DNA from: Paraburkholderia sp. Ac-20340
GTDB lineage: Bacteria > Pseudomonadota > Gammaproteobacteria > Burkholderiales > Burkholderiaceae
Assembly: GCF_017104965.1 (NCBI RefSeq)
Contig: NZ_JAAGPR010000028.1
Coordinates: forward strand, 1 to 64,000
Direction: 5' to 3'
Length of the DNA: 64,000 nt
Below are positions 7,658 to 16,851 of the stretch, one piece after another. Both the position numbers and the translations under genes were made by a program. The notes beneath the pieces were generated by a model. The model did no database searches. It saw nothing but the letters and a program-made list of their open reading frames with translations, and had not been told where the DNA came from. Each line of letters starts with the position of its first letter. Positions within the stretch are counted from its first letter, which is position 1.

Positions 7658-8838
7658 CGCTCAACACGCAACACGACGCCACGCAGGAACCGATGGTGAT
7701 CGTCGGTACGGGGCTGGCGGGTTATACGGTCGCGCGCGAATGGCGCAAGCTCGATAGCGAAACGCCGTTGCTGATCGTGAGCCGCGACGACGGGCGTTTC
7801 TATTCGAAGCCTGCCTTGTCGAATGCATTGGCGACGCGCACCGCGCCGCATGAGATCGCGCGTTTCGATGCGGCCGCCATGGCGCAGCAACTGAATGCGC
7901 GCGTCTGGACGCACCGGCAGGTCGAGCGGTTGGTGCCGGAAGAACATGCGATTGTCGTCGATGGGCAGCGGCTGCGTTATCGTGCGCTGGTGCTGGCAAC
8001 CGGTGCGGACCCGCGCCGCGTGCCGGTCGAAGGCGATGGTGCGGCCGACGTGCTTTCGGTGAACGATCTCGGCGATTACGCGCGCTTTCGCGAGCGGCTG
8101 GCGGCATGCAGGTCGGTGGCGCTGCTGGGCGCGGGGTTGATCGGCTGCGAGTTCGCCAACGATCTGCTGGCGGCCGGCTATGCGGTGACGCTGATCGATC
8201 CTGCGCCCGCGCCGCTCGCGCGTCTCTTGCCTGCGGAAGCGGGCGAGACGTTCGCGCGCGGGCTTGCCGCCGCGGGCGTGGACCTGCGCCTCGAGCGCGG
8301 CGTGCAATCGATCGCGAAGCGCGAGCCGGGTTATCGGCTGACCTTGAGCGACGGGAGCACACTCGACGCCGATCTTGTCGTGTCCGCCATCGGCCTCGTG
8401 CCGCGCACTTCGCTGGCGAGCGCCGCGGGTTTGCAGATCGAAGGCGGCATCGCCACCGATGCGTGGTGCCGCACGAGCGCGCCCGATGTCTATGCGCTAG
8501 GCGATTGCGCGGCCATCGAAGGCCGCGTGCAACCCTACGTGCTGCCGATCATGCACGCGGCGCGCGCGCTCGCGCAAACGCTCAGCGGCAGGCTGACGCG
8601 GGTGGACTTTCCGGTCATGCCGATTGTCGTCAAAACGCCTGCCGTGCCGGCCGTGGTAGTGACGCCGGACCGTGCGCCCGGGCGTTGGCGCGTTGAAGCG
8701 GGCGCGCCCGATAGCGCCCATGCCTTGCGGGCCATCTGCGCAGACGACGCCACGCAGCGCATGAGTGGCTTCGCGCTGCTTGGCGCGGCAACGGCCGACA
8801 AGGCCGCATTGTTGAAGGAGATGGCAAGCACTCCGTAG
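7654..8838 (+). CDS. Rubredoxin reductase-like FAD/NAD(P)H oxidoreductase
   Basis: 394 residues. It has an N-terminal FAD-binding dinucleotide fold with GTGLAG (after VIV, residues ~17-22), a second NAD(P)H-binding motif GAGLIG near residue 157, and the C-terminal FAD motif YALGDCA. The architecture is that of rubredoxin and ferredoxin reductases (AlkT type). It overlaps the rubredoxin gene by four bases. Together with the two upstream genes it makes a complete three-component oxygenase: NAD(P)H, flavoprotein, rubredoxin, Rieske oxygenase. A strong terminator follows at 8947. Confidence 0.88.
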   Translation: MTLNTQHDATQEPMVIVGTGLAGYTVAREWRKLDSETPLLIVSRDDGRFYSKPALSNALATRTAPHEIARFDAAAMAQQLNARVWTHRQVERLVPEEHAIVVDGQRLRYRALVLATGADPRRVPVEGDGAADVLSVNDLGDYARFRERLAACRSVALLGAGLIGCEFANDLLAAGYAVTLIDPAPAPLARLLPAEAGETFARGLAAAGVDLRLERGVQSIAKREPGYRLTLSDGSTLDADLVVSAIGLVPRTSLASAAGLQIEGGIATDAWCRTSAPDVYALGDCAAIEGRVQPYVLPIMHAARALAQTLSGRLTRVDFPVMPIVVKTPAVPAVVVTPDRAPGRWRVEAGAPDSAHALRAICADDATQRMSGFALLGAATADKAALLKEMASTP

Positions 8839-8946
8839 TATCGATTGGGCTCTCCGACAGGCTGCTTTATCTGACCGACCACCTGTCGCGCTCGCGTATC
8901 GGCGCCCGCATTCTTCCTGTCTGCGGGGGCCGATACGAGGCGTTTC

Positions 8947-8979
8947 GCACCGCGAGCCCGCGCCCGCGGTGCTTTTTTT
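8947..8979 (+). terminator. Rho-independent terminator of the Rieske operon
   Basis: Perfect 8-bp stem GCACCGCG/CGCGGTGC (8947-8954 and 8965-8972) followed by seven T. An additional long hairpin with one mismatch (GTATCGGC...GCCGATAC, about 8896-8936) lies just upstream. It faces the converging LysR gene at 9010. Confidence 0.85.
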
Positions 8980-9009
8980 GTTGCTTTTAAAGTATGAGCG
9001 AATCAAGCC

Positions 9010-9930
9010 TTAGCGAATCAATCCTTTGGCGACACCGGCCACGAGATGACGCAGCCACACGGCCGCCGTGCTGCGATGCGTGCGATCGTGCCAGAGCTGG
9101 TAATACGTGAGCGCGCGCGGCTCGCCGGGCAAGGGCTCGATGCGCAGCGGCAACAGATTGCAGTAGTGCGTCGCCAGTGCGCGCGTTGTCGTGAACAGCA
9201 GATTCGAGCGCATCAGCACATAAGGCGCCATGCCGAAGTAGGGCAGCGTCGTCGTGACGTTGCGCGAGAGCCCATTACGCGAAAGCTCCGCGTCGATCGT
9301 GCCCAGCCCCGTGGCGTTATGCGTCGTCACCGCCAGATGTTCGGCCTCTTCATACACGGCCTGATTCAGGTTGCCGGGCTTGATGGGATGTTGCGCGCGC
9401 ATCAAACACACCAGATCGTCCTTGCAGAGCGGCTGCAAATGCAGATGCTCGGGCGGCGTGCGCCAGTTGCCGATCACCAGATCGAGCGTGCCGCTTTCGA
9501 GCCCGTGTCCATAGCCGCCATCGACCATCATCAGATGCTGGAATTCGATGCGTGCGCGCGGCGCCTGCGTATGAAACGCATCGACGATGGCGGGTAGAAA
9601 GAACACGTCGAGATAATCGGGCGAGCCGATCAGAAACGTGCGCCGCGTGGTGGCCGGATCGAATGCGGTCGTGGGATTGAGAATCGCAGCGATACCGGCG
9701 AGCGCCTGCGCGGCCGGTTCGATCAGCGTGAGGGCGTGACTGGTGGGCACCATGCGGCTGCCGCTGCGCACAAGCAGCGGATCGCCCGTCATGGCGCGCA
9801 AGCGGCGCAGCGCGACGCTTACCGTGGGTTGCGATTGACCGAGCAGCAGCGCGGTGCGCGAAACGCTGGCTTCGGTGACGAGTGTGTGGAGAACCTTGAG
9901 CAGATAGGAGTCGATGACTTCCCGGGACAT
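9010..9930 (-). CDS. LysR-family transcriptional regulator (NodD/NahR-like)
   Basis: 306 residues. The N-terminal winged helix-turn-helix spans about residues 8-65 (SVSRTALLLGQSQPTVSVAL, recognition helix), followed by a LysR substrate-binding domain with FLIGSPDYLDVFFLP near residue 95. This pattern is seen in the NahR/NodD/LeuO branch that controls aromatic catabolism genes. It converges with the Rieske operon and lies downstream of the M24 peptidase gene in the same orientation, 169 bases away. AT-rich palindromes upstream of its ATG may be its own operator. Target and inducer are unknown. Confidence 0.88.
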   Translation of the reverse strand: MSREVIDSYLLKVLHTLVTEASVSRTALLLGQSQPTVSVALRRLRAMTGDPLLVRSGSRMVPTSHALTLIEPAAQALAGIAAILNPTTAFDPATTRRTFLIGSPDYLDVFFLPAIVDAFHTQAPRARIEFQHLMMVDGGYGHGLESGTLDLVIGNWRTPPEHLHLQPLCKDDLVCLMRAQHPIKPGNLNQAVYEEAEHLAVTTHNATGLGTIDAELSRNGLSRNVTTTLPYFGMAPYVLMRSNLLFTTTRALATHYCNLLPLRIEPLPGEPRALTYYQLWHDRTHRSTAAVWLRHLVAGVAKGLIR

Positions 9931-9965
9931 GCGAACCGCCGATCGTGTGGGGATTTATTCTTGTT

Positions 9966-9985
9966 GTATACGTGTCGATATATCG
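9966..9985. promoter_or_regulatory. AT-rich palindromes upstream of LysR gene (candidate operator)
   Basis: GTATAC (9966-9971) is followed by the perfect 10-mer palindrome CGATATATCG (9976-9985), 36-55 bases before the LysR start. A related ATATATCGA sequence occurs upstream of the M24 gene near 10810-10816, also close to a run reading TTTGACAA. It could be an autoregulatory site; this is from inspection only. Confidence 0.3.
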
Positions 9986-10099
9986 GTTCGTCAAATCAGG
10001 GAAATTGCCTGGTCGGCGCGAAACGCCATGCCAGGCGGGCTTCATCTGGCAGCCTGCATGCCGGATATGCCGTGTGCCGCATGGCGTCAAGCCCTTGTT

Positions 10100-10774
10100 T
10101 TACGCGAGCAGGTCTTCGTAAAACGCGCCGAAGGCACGCGTGGGATGCGCGATCTGGATCTCCAGAATCCATAATCCCGCCGCGGGCGCCTGATCGAAAT
10201 CGGCGAGATTGCCGGCCTTGTAGATCGCGTGCGGGAAGTCGCTGACGCGGTGACCCTTGATATCCACGTTCAGACGCCAACCGTGCGCCTGCGCGCGCTG
10301 AGCCGCGTAGTCGTAGAGCGCCGCGCCGCTGCAACCGGTGCTGCGCCAGTGATGCTCGACCTCATCGAAAACGATCTTTGCGGCTTGCGCGCAGCGCTGC
10401 ATGTCCGGGTCGTCGCCGGTCACGAAGGTGGCGCCCGCATCGCCTTCGTGGCGGTCCCACACGACACCGAGATCGACGAAGAAAATATCGTTCTCGCCCA
10501 GCACGGGATCGCTTTCGGAGCGCTCCTTGAAGGTGCGCAGCGTGTTTTCGCCAAAGCGGATCAGAATTGGATGCCAGATGCGATCCATGCCCATCTGCTG
10601 GAGAATCGCCTTGCCTTGCGCATTGGCTTCGGATTCGCGCATGCCGGGCCGGATAGCGGCGGCGATCCTGTCGACCGCCTGCCAGGTCATCACGCGCGCA
10701 TGCTCCATGGCAGCAGGGGAAAACGGTGCGCCGACGGCTTCTCGGGTGTCGCTGTTCACGTGCGGGGGCTCCAT
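10100..10774 (-). CDS. M24 family metallopeptidase (creatinase/aminopeptidase P fold)
   Basis: 224 residues from the ATG at 10774; a TTG at 10828 would add 18 residues unlikely to be part of the fold. The M24 (pita-bread) metal ligands can be followed: aspartates in FVDLG and GDAGATF, the histidine in GHRVSDFPH, the glutamate in LEIQI and a final glutamate near the C-terminus (YEDLL). The protein lacks the N-terminal domain of prolidases and creatinases, so it is a catalytic-domain-only member. Substrate unknown; the family covers proline peptidases, creatine hydrolysis and related C-N hydrolysis. It lies upstream of the LysR gene on the same strand. Confidence 0.8.
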   Translation of the reverse strand: MEPPHVNSDTREAVGAPFSPAAMEHARVMTWQAVDRIAAAIRPGMRESEANAQGKAILQQMGMDRIWHPILIRFGENTLRTFKERSESDPVLGENDIFFVDLGVVWDRHEGDAGATFVTGDDPDMQRCAQAAKIVFDEVEHHWRSTGCSGAALYDYAAQRAQAHGWRLNVDIKGHRVSDFPHAIYKAGNLADFDQAPAAGLWILEIQIAHPTRAFGAFYEDLLA

Positions 10775-10851
10775 CGTTGGGGTTATCGGTATCAATATAT
10801 TCTCGCGTATATATCGAAACTTTGACAACGCCCATCGGGATGAAAGCGCAC

Positions 10852-12162
10852 TCAGTTGCCCATATCGCTCGCAGGCATGTGGAAGGTGAAGCGGGTTTGC
10901 GCGTCGTTCGACACCAGATCGACGGTGCCGCCGTGCGCGCGCGCAATTTCAGCGACGATATAAAGCCCGAGCCCCAGGCCGCGCTGCTCTTCGCGCACAT
11001 TGCCGCGCGTGAACGGCGCGAACAGGCGCTCGTGCATCTCGGGCGGAATCGCCGGGCCCTGGTTGCTGACGCTTAGCGTGAAGCCGTCGGTATCGCTGGC
11101 CGTGACCTGAACCGGCGCGTTCTGCGAGCCATACGTGAGGGCGTTTTTCACCAGATTGGACAGCATGCGCGCCATATAGACCGGGTCGGTGGCGACCGGC
11201 CGCGTGAGCGAAATCGACAGATCGATCTGCCGTTGCGGATGCGCGAGGCGCAGTTCCTCGACCGCGTGATTCAGCGCCGCTTCGAGCCCTTCGTGCGCGA
11301 GACGCACGGGAATGCCGTCGATAAAGCGGCTGCGGCTCGCATCGGAAATATCGTCGATGAGCGCCGTCATATGGCGCACGCTGCGGCCAATGGTTTCGGA
11401 AATCGCGCGCTCGCGTTCGTCCAGCTTGCCCAGTCGCAACAGACGCGCGCCCGCACCGATTGCCGCGAGCGGATTGCGCAGATCGTGACCCAGCACGGCG
11501 ATCGCCTGAATGGCGTCGATTTCGCGCTGGTCTTCGGCATCGGCGGCAGGTTTGGCGCTGGCGGTATCGTTGGCGTTGGCCGCGAGATCGGACGCCGCGC
11601 TGCGCAGCACGAACTGATGGCGGTCCAGCACGTCGCGGGCTTCGGCGGCGTCGATGCCGTCATGCCGGTAGCTGCACATGCAGATCAGCCGCCGCCCGCG
11701 CACCATCTCCTGCACGCTGGATTCGTAATCGAGGAAATCGTCCCATTCCGCCTTGCCGACCCACGAGCAGTTGCCGTTGGTCCGCAGCCCGCGATAACCG
11801 GCGGCCAGGGCTTCGCGCTCGCGCTCCAGCAAGCCGGCGATCAGGGCCTCCGCGTGCAGCGGTTCGCCTTTCGAGTAGAAACCACGGACGTCCTGGATCT
11901 CGATCTGTCCTTGCTGCTCGCGCGCGTCCAGATCGGGCACGACGGCGCGCAGGGCGGCGCGCGCCTCGTCGGCGCCGAACGGCGCTTCGGTGACCCAGAG
12001 GCAGCGCTCGTTATTCGCGAGACCTGCCTGGAAATACGGCACGAGGGTGTCGCGCAGATCGTCGGCCGACCGAAAAAGCTGGCCGATATGGCTGCCCCAC
12101 GAGAGCAGCGGCAGCGACGCGATTCCCGAAGGCGCGTGAGCCTGAATGGATTCTTCTTGCAT
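10852..12162 (-). CDS. Hybrid MEDS-domain sensor histidine kinase
   Basis: 436 residues, no membrane segment, so cytoplasmic. Residues about 20-180 form a MEDS domain (SWGSHIGQLFRS...LWVTEAP...GNCSWVGKAEWDDFLDYES...CMCSYR), the DcmR-type sensory module. The kinase core follows: H-box with AVLGHDLRNPL, N-box with NLVKNALTYG, and G-box with GLGLGLYIV. No response regulator gene is adjacent, so this is an orphan kinase. MEDS domains are proposed to sense small hydrocarbon-derived ligands; what this one senses is unknown. Confidence 0.85.
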   Translation of the reverse strand: MQEESIQAHAPSGIASLPLLSWGSHIGQLFRSADDLRDTLVPYFQAGLANNERCLWVTEAPFGADEARAALRAVVPDLDAREQQGQIEIQDVRGFYSKGEPLHAEALIAGLLEREREALAAGYRGLRTNGNCSWVGKAEWDDFLDYESSVQEMVRGRRLICMCSYRHDGIDAAEARDVLDRHQFVLRSAASDLAANANDTASAKPAADAEDQREIDAIQAIAVLGHDLRNPLAAIGAGARLLRLGKLDERERAISETIGRSVRHMTALIDDISDASRSRFIDGIPVRLAHEGLEAALNHAVEELRLAHPQRQIDLSISLTRPVATDPVYMARMLSNLVKNALTYGSQNAPVQVTASDTDGFTLSVSNQGPAIPPEMHERLFAPFTRGNVREEQRGLGLGLYIVAEIARAHGGTVDLVSNDAQTRFTFHMPASDMGN

Positions 12163-12451
12163 GGAGCGACGGAGTAAAAAGGCGCGCCATCGAGGATGGC
12201 TGCGAGGCGGCGGCGCGCAACCGCTGCATCAGCGCACAATATACTCCGTCTGATTCGTCGCGCGTCGGTAGAACGGGTTCTTTCTGCCGTTTTATTCGTG
12301 CTGGGTCGGTAAATATTACTTATTTGGTGCCGGAATGCGGCGATCTATTGGCGCCGAAAACGAGAATGAGCGAATCGATAAGGAATCCAGATCGAAATGA
12401 AATTCGACCGTCGAGCCTCGTTATCCGGCCGCGACGGCTTTCGGCATCGCA

Positions 12452-13240
12452 TCAGGAAACCGGCAATTTTTCGCGCACCGAGCGCGGATGCCACAATCGC
12501 GCGCCGCCTTCAATGCCGCGATCGTTCGGCACGGTTGCGACATTGGGCGGCAAATCGAAAGACAGGCGTTCGGCGTTGCCGCCGCCAATCCAGAGCTTGT
12601 CGTAATGCACGAGCGATTCGAGAATGCCGATAACTTTCTGCACGCGTTGATTCCAGCGTTTGTTGCCCGCCTTGCGACGCGCCGCATCGCCGATATATTC
12701 GTCATACGCGTGTTTCTTGCTGACCGGATGATGCGCAAGTTCCAGATGCGGCATCAATTCGCCATCGCGAAAGAGCGCGGTGCCCGCACCCGTGCCCAGC
12801 GTGAGCACAAACTCCAGACCGTGACCTTCGATGGCGGCAAAGCCCTGCATTTCCGCGTCGTTGATCATGCGTACCGACGCAATGCCCAGTCGCTCGCCGA
12901 GCTTCTGCGCGAGCGGCACATCGCTCCAGCCTTCGACGCCCAGATGCGGGGCCGTCAACACGTGATTGTTGCGCACGAAGCCGGGGAACCCGATCGACAC
13001 ATGCGTGGCGGGGTATTGCTGGATCAGCGGCGCAACCAGTGTATGCAAGGTCTCGACGAGAAGATCGGGCGGGCAAGGGTGGGGCGTGGCCACGCGCACG
13101 CGCTCCGTGCGCATATTGCCCTGCGCATCGACAATGGCGGCTTTCAGGCCGGTGCCGCCAATATCGATAGCAAGGATGTTTTCAATCTTTTGAGCCGTGC
13201 TTTTCGAAGTCTTTTTTACGGCAGTTTTCTGGCTTGTCAC
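12452..13240 (-). CDS. Polyphosphate glucokinase-like ROK family kinase
   Basis: 262 residues from the GTG at 13240. I prefer this start because GGAGG lies five bases upstream, inside the codons following an alternative ATG at 13252. It has the ASKHA phosphate-1 motif AIDIGGTGLKAAI, the phosphate-2 motif LTLGTGAGTALF, and GFPGFV and WIGGGNAERL in the usual order. The ROK zinc cysteines are absent, as in polyphosphate-dependent glucokinases. It should phosphorylate glucose to glucose 6-phosphate. The gene lies immediately downstream of the glucose-6-phosphate dehydrogenase gene in the same orientation, forming an Entner-Doudoroff/pentose-phosphate entry pair. Confidence 0.82.
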   Translation of the reverse strand: MTSQKTAVKKTSKSTAQKIENILAIDIGGTGLKAAIVDAQGNMRTERVRVATPHPCPPDLLVETLHTLVAPLIQQYPATHVSIGFPGFVRNNHVLTAPHLGVEGWSDVPLAQKLGERLGIASVRMINDAEMQGFAAIEGHGLEFVLTLGTGAGTALFRDGELMPHLELAHHPVSKKHAYDEYIGDAARRKAGNKRWNQRVQKVIGILESLVHYDKLWIGGGNAERLSFDLPPNVATVPNDRGIEGGARLWHPRSVREKLPVS

Positions 13241-13290
13241 GCGCGCCTCCATCGATATTGAATGCCTGCAGCTTGCTTCACTGCACTGTA

Positions 13291-14922
13291 TTACCGCTTT
13301 TTTGATTCTGCCGGCGTTAGCGTGCGCCATGCGCGGCCGTCCTGCGCGAGCAACGCGTCGGCTTCTTGGGGGCCCGCGCTGCCCGAAGCGTAGTCGTGCA
13401 CGGGCACCGCATCGCCGTCTTTCGGATGCAGCACATCGTCCACTGCTGCCCAGGTCGCTTCGATGCTATCGGCGCGCTGGAATAGCGTTGCATCGCCGAG
13501 CATGCAATCGTAAAGCAGCGTTTCATAACCCACATTCGCGTGTTGCGCGAAGAAGTCGTCGTAATCGAACGACGAACGCACCGCGCCGATTTCCATCACT
13601 GGTCCCGGTGTTTTGACGTTGAAATCGAAACTCGTGCCATGCGATGGGTCGATGCGCAGTGTGAGTACGTTGGGCGTCAAGGCATCGACGGGCGTGTCGC
13701 GAAAGAGCCGGAACGGCACGCTTTTCAGTTGCACGGCAATTTCCGTGCGCCGTGACGCGAGTCGCTTGCCGGTGCGCAAATAAAACGGCACGCCCGCCCA
13801 GCGCCAGTTGTCGATATGCACGCGCGCGGCGGCATAGGTTTCAGTGCGGCTATCTTTCGCGACATTCGGTTCGTCGCGATACGCCCCGCCTGCCGGGCCG
13901 CTTTCATACTGGCCGAATACCACGTCATCCGGTGCGAGCGGTTTGAGTGCGTCGAAGATTTCGGCTTTCTTGTCGCGTACGGCTTCGGCGTCGAATGAAT
14001 TGGGCGGCTCCATTGCAATCATGCCGAGCAACTGGAACAGATGGTTCGGCACCATGTCGCGAAACGCCCCGGTCTGCTCGTAGAAACTGCCACGGCCTTC
14101 CACGCCGATCACTTCGGCGGCGGTGATCTGCACGCTGTCGATGTACTCGCGCCGCCAGATCGGCTCGAACAAGGCATTGGCGAAACGCACCGCCAGAATG
14201 CTCTGCACCGTGTCCTTGCCGAGAAAATGGTCGATGCGATAGATCTGCGATTCCTGCGCGAAATCCAGCAAATGGCGATTCAGATCGCGTGCGGAGGCGA
14301 GGTCGGTGCCAAAGGGTTTTTCGATCACGATACGGCGGAAAGCGGCATTGTCGCCATCGCCTTGTTTGAGCAATCCGGCTTTGCCAAGACGCTCGATGAT
14401 CGGCTTGAAAAAGCGCGCGCCCACGGCGAGATAGAACACGACGTTGCGATTGGTATTGGCATTGGTATTGCCATCGCTACCGGAGAGCTCTTTGGCAAGA
14501 CGCTGATAAAGCGCGTCGTCCTCGAATTCGCCGGCCTCGTAGCGCAGGCGCTGCGCGACCCAGTTCCAGGCTTGATCGTCGAGTTTCCCTGCGTGGAAAG
14601 TGCTGGCCTTATCGGCGGCGAATTGTTCGAGCGCGCTGTGCAGATCGTCGCGCCATTGCTGCGTTTCGCGCTCGCCATGATTGATGCCGATGATCTGCAT
14701 GCCATCGTCGAGCAGCGCATCGACGGCGAGGTTGTAGAGCGCGGGCATCAACAGGCGCCTGGTGAGATCGCCGCCCGCGCCGAAGATCACGAGCGTGCAG
14801 GGCGGAGCGCGATGGCGGCCGGCCGGTGCGGGAGATGCCGTGGGAGCATCGTGAGGCTGCGAAGACACCTTGGCGCTGGCGGCTGAGTCGGGGGTGGCGG
14901 GAGTGGCGGGATTCGTGGGCAT
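13291..14922 (-). CDS. zwf: Glucose-6-phosphate 1-dehydrogenase
   Basis: 543 residues. NADP-binding GAGGDLTRR starts at residue 48, EKPFG is at 201-205, and the active-site signature RIDHFLGK is at 229-236, with the catalytic histidine inside. A 40-residue Ala/Pro/Thr-rich N-terminal extension precedes the fold. A short low-complexity insert, NTNANTNRN (about residues 152-160), is encoded by a degenerate six-base repeat at 14446-14475. It oxidises glucose 6-phosphate to 6-phosphogluconolactone, producing NADPH. The glucokinase gene follows 50 bases downstream. Confidence 0.95.
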   Translation of the reverse strand: MPTNPATPATPDSAASAKVSSQPHDAPTASPAPAGRHRAPPCTLVIFGAGGDLTRRLLMPALYNLAVDALLDDGMQIIGINHGERETQQWRDDLHSALEQFAADKASTFHAGKLDDQAWNWVAQRLRYEAGEFEDDALYQRLAKELSGSDGNTNANTNRNVVFYLAVGARFFKPIIERLGKAGLLKQGDGDNAAFRRIVIEKPFGTDLASARDLNRHLLDFAQESQIYRIDHFLGKDTVQSILAVRFANALFEPIWRREYIDSVQITAAEVIGVEGRGSFYEQTGAFRDMVPNHLFQLLGMIAMEPPNSFDAEAVRDKKAEIFDALKPLAPDDVVFGQYESGPAGGAYRDEPNVAKDSRTETYAAARVHIDNWRWAGVPFYLRTGKRLASRRTEIAVQLKSVPFRLFRDTPVDALTPNVLTLRIDPSHGTSFDFNVKTPGPVMEIGAVRSSFDYDDFFAQHANVGYETLLYDCMLGDATLFQRADSIEATWAAVDDVLHPKDGDAVPVHDYASGSAGPQEADALLAQDGRAWRTLTPAESKKR

Positions 14923-15239
14923 GATTTCGCTTCGGCTATCCGGTTCGAGTGAAGGGCGTGACCATGCGAGGCCAGCAAAATCGATACCTTGAATGACAGC
15001 GCCAACGTGCGCTCAGTTCCCGCGCGATGTGTAGGCATTCTGTAAATGCGCGTAAGCGGAAGGTCGTAAAGCGCCTCGTTCTGGTGCGTTGCAGCGCGAG
15101 TTGGCAAGGTTCACGGAGTTGTATCGCAAGCTGAGGTAGCCTGCGCAAAGTGGCCCGATTGTGGTTTGGTGTTGGCGCGTCTTTGGGTCGAATCCAGCGG
15201 TAAAGCGACGGTTATCTTGACCAGATGGAGGCATCTACG
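14923..15239. other. Intergenic region between divergent zwf and YWTD-propeller genes
   Basis: About 317 bases that must contain the promoters for zwf (minus) and the propeller gene (plus). I see no convincing -35/-10 pair or palindrome. A GGAGG ribosome-binding site for the plus-strand gene is at 15227-15231. Confidence 0.5.
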
Positions 15240-16169
15240 ATGGCAACGAAGCAAGGCAAACTTTACGTGTTGCAGGCGCGTCCGCCCGCGATCATTGGGT
15301 TGTGCGCGGATGGTACGCACGAAGTGGTGCTCGCCAATCTCACGCGAACGCCGGACGGCATCAAGGTCGATGCCGAAAGCGCGGTGGTGTACTGGACCAA
15401 TATGGGCACCGGCATTCATCTGATCGATGGCGATCCGGCTTCTGGCGCGCTGCCGCCGAACGACGGCACGATCGAGCGCGCGAATCTCGACGGCAGCGCG
15501 CATGAAGTGCTGGTGGCGTCGGGTCTCGCGGGCACGCCCAAGGAGCTCGTGCTCGACAAGGAAAGCGGCCACCTTTACTGGTGCGATCGCGAAGGCATGC
15601 GCGTGATGCGCGCGCGCCTGGACGGCACGGAAGTCACGGAACTCGTGCGCACCGGCAATTTCCCCGACGACACCGAAGACGCCACGCGCCATTGCGTGGG
15701 CATCGCGCTCGACAAGCCTAATGGGCACGTCTACTGGACCCAGAAGGGGCCGCCCGATGCCGGCCTGGGCCGTATCTTCCGCGCAGGTATCGACCTGCCC
15801 GCCGGCGCGCATCCGGCCGGGCGACCCGATATCGAATGCCTGCTGGCCGATCTGCCGGAGCCGATCGACCTCGATATCGACCATGCCAACGGCATGCTTT
15901 ACTGGACCGATCGCGGCGACGATTCGCACGACGGCAACACGCTCAACCGCGCGCGTATCACGGCCGAAGGGCTGCTGGGCCATGAAGTGCTGGCGCGTGA
16001 GCTGAAAGAGGGGATTGGCGTGTCGCTGGACGCGCACGGCCGCCGTGCATTCGTTACCGATCTGGGCGGCAATGTGCGCGAACTGAATCTCGACACGAAA
16101 GAAGTGTCGCATTTCGTGACGGTTGCGCATCTCGGGCCGTTGACGGGCATCGATTACATCGATAACTGA
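15240..16169 (+). CDS. YWTD/LDLR class B beta-propeller protein
   Basis: 309 residues from the ATG at 15240, eight bases after GGAGG; the ATG at 15225 overlaps that ribosome-binding site and is unlikely. Repeated blade motifs VYWTNMG, LYWCDRE, VYWTQKG and LYWTDRG, each about 40-65 residues apart with following R-x-x-L/I-D-G, define a six-bladed YWTD propeller. No signal peptide, so cytoplasmic. Related bacterial proteins are usually annotated as SMP-30/gluconolaconase-like or hypothetical; no catalytic site is evident. It stands alone and is followed by a strong terminator. Confidence 0.75.
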   Translation: MATKQGKLYVLQARPPAIIGLCADGTHEVVLANLTRTPDGIKVDAESAVVYWTNMGTGIHLIDGDPASGALPPNDGTIERANLDGSAHEVLVASGLAGTPKELVLDKESGHLYWCDREGMRVMRARLDGTEVTELVRTGNFPDDTEDATRHCVGIALDKPNGHVYWTQKGPPDAGLGRIFRAGIDLPAGAHPAGRPDIECLLADLPEPIDLDIDHANGMLYWTDRGDDSHDGNTLNRARITAEGLLGHEVLARELKEGIGVSLDAHGRRAFVTDLGGNVRELNLDTKEVSHFVTVAHLGPLTGIDYIDN

Positions 16170-16182
16170 TTCTGGCCGATGG

Positions 16183-16213
16183 CGCGGCCCGGTATCGCAC
16201 CGGGCCGCGTTTT
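16183..16213 (+). terminator. Rho-independent terminator after propeller gene
   Basis: Perfect 11-bp stem CGCGGCCCGGT/ACCGGGCCGCG, five-base loop ATCGC, then TTTT (16210-16213). It lies between the propeller gene (plus) and the convergent GST gene. Confidence 0.85.
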
Positions 16214-16227
16214 AAACCTTATGCTTT

Positions 16228-16851
16228 TTACGTCAGCGAGCGATTGCCATACGCCATAAAACCTGGCCGCTCATTTAATCGTTCGACATAAGCGCTCACA
16301 GCGGGCAATTCGGGTTTCTCGAACGGCGTGCCGAACCAGCGATTGACGGAAAGGCCAACGGGAATATCCGCGAGCGAGAAGCTTGCGCCCGCAACGAATG
16401 CGTCGGTGTCTTGCAGTCGCGCTTCCAGAATGTGCATATTGCGCGTCCATTGCGCGATTGACTGGGCGATTTCCTGCGCGTCCTGATGGGCCGCAGATTG
16501 GCGCACGAGGCCGAGAAACGCATAACTCCACGAGCGATTCAGATCGGTTGCCTGCCAGTCCATCCATTGATCGACGCGCGCGCGTGCGAAAGGATCGACG
16601 GGATAGAGAGGCTGGCCGTCATAACGCCCCGCCAGATAGCGGATGATCGAATTCGATTCCCACAACACGAAATCGCCGTCCTTGATCACCGGCACGAGGG
16701 CATTGGGATTCAGCGCCAGGAATTCGGGCGTTTGTGTGGAGCGAAATCCCGATCCCCAATCTTCGCGCGTAAAAGGCAGATTGAGTTCGGTGCAGGTCCA
16801 GAGCACTTTGCGGACATTGATAGACGGGGTCTTGCCGAGAATTTCGATCAT
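16228..16851 (-). CDS. Glutathione S-transferase family protein
   Basis: 207 residues from the ATG at 16851 ([18 protein letters not shown]), a typical GST length; upstream in-frame codons look non-coding. Thioredoxin-like N-terminal domain with the [21 protein letters not shown] signature (cis-proline and the ES glutathione-binding pair), and an all-helical C-terminal domain with the [10 protein letters not shown]-capping motif. The catalytic-site region SINVRK suggests a serine or cysteine-less beta/theta-like GST. It should conjugate or transfer glutathione; substrate unknown. Divergent from the LRR kinase gene. Confidence 0.88.
   Translation of the reverse strand: MIEILGKTPSINVRKVLWTCTELNLPFTREDWGSGFRSTQTPEFLALNPNALVPVIKDGDFVLWESNSIIRYLAGRYDGQPLYPVDPFARARVDQWMDWQATDLNRSWSYAFLGLVRQSAAHQDAQEIAQSIAQWTRNMHILEARLQDTDAFVAGASFSLADIPVGLSVNRWFGTPFEKPELPAVSAYVERLNERPGFMAYGNRSLT

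Noticed and set aside
14446-14475. Degenerate six-base repeat inside zwf as a mobile or CRISPR-like element
   Set aside because: A short in-frame low-complexity stretch (NTNANTN) only.
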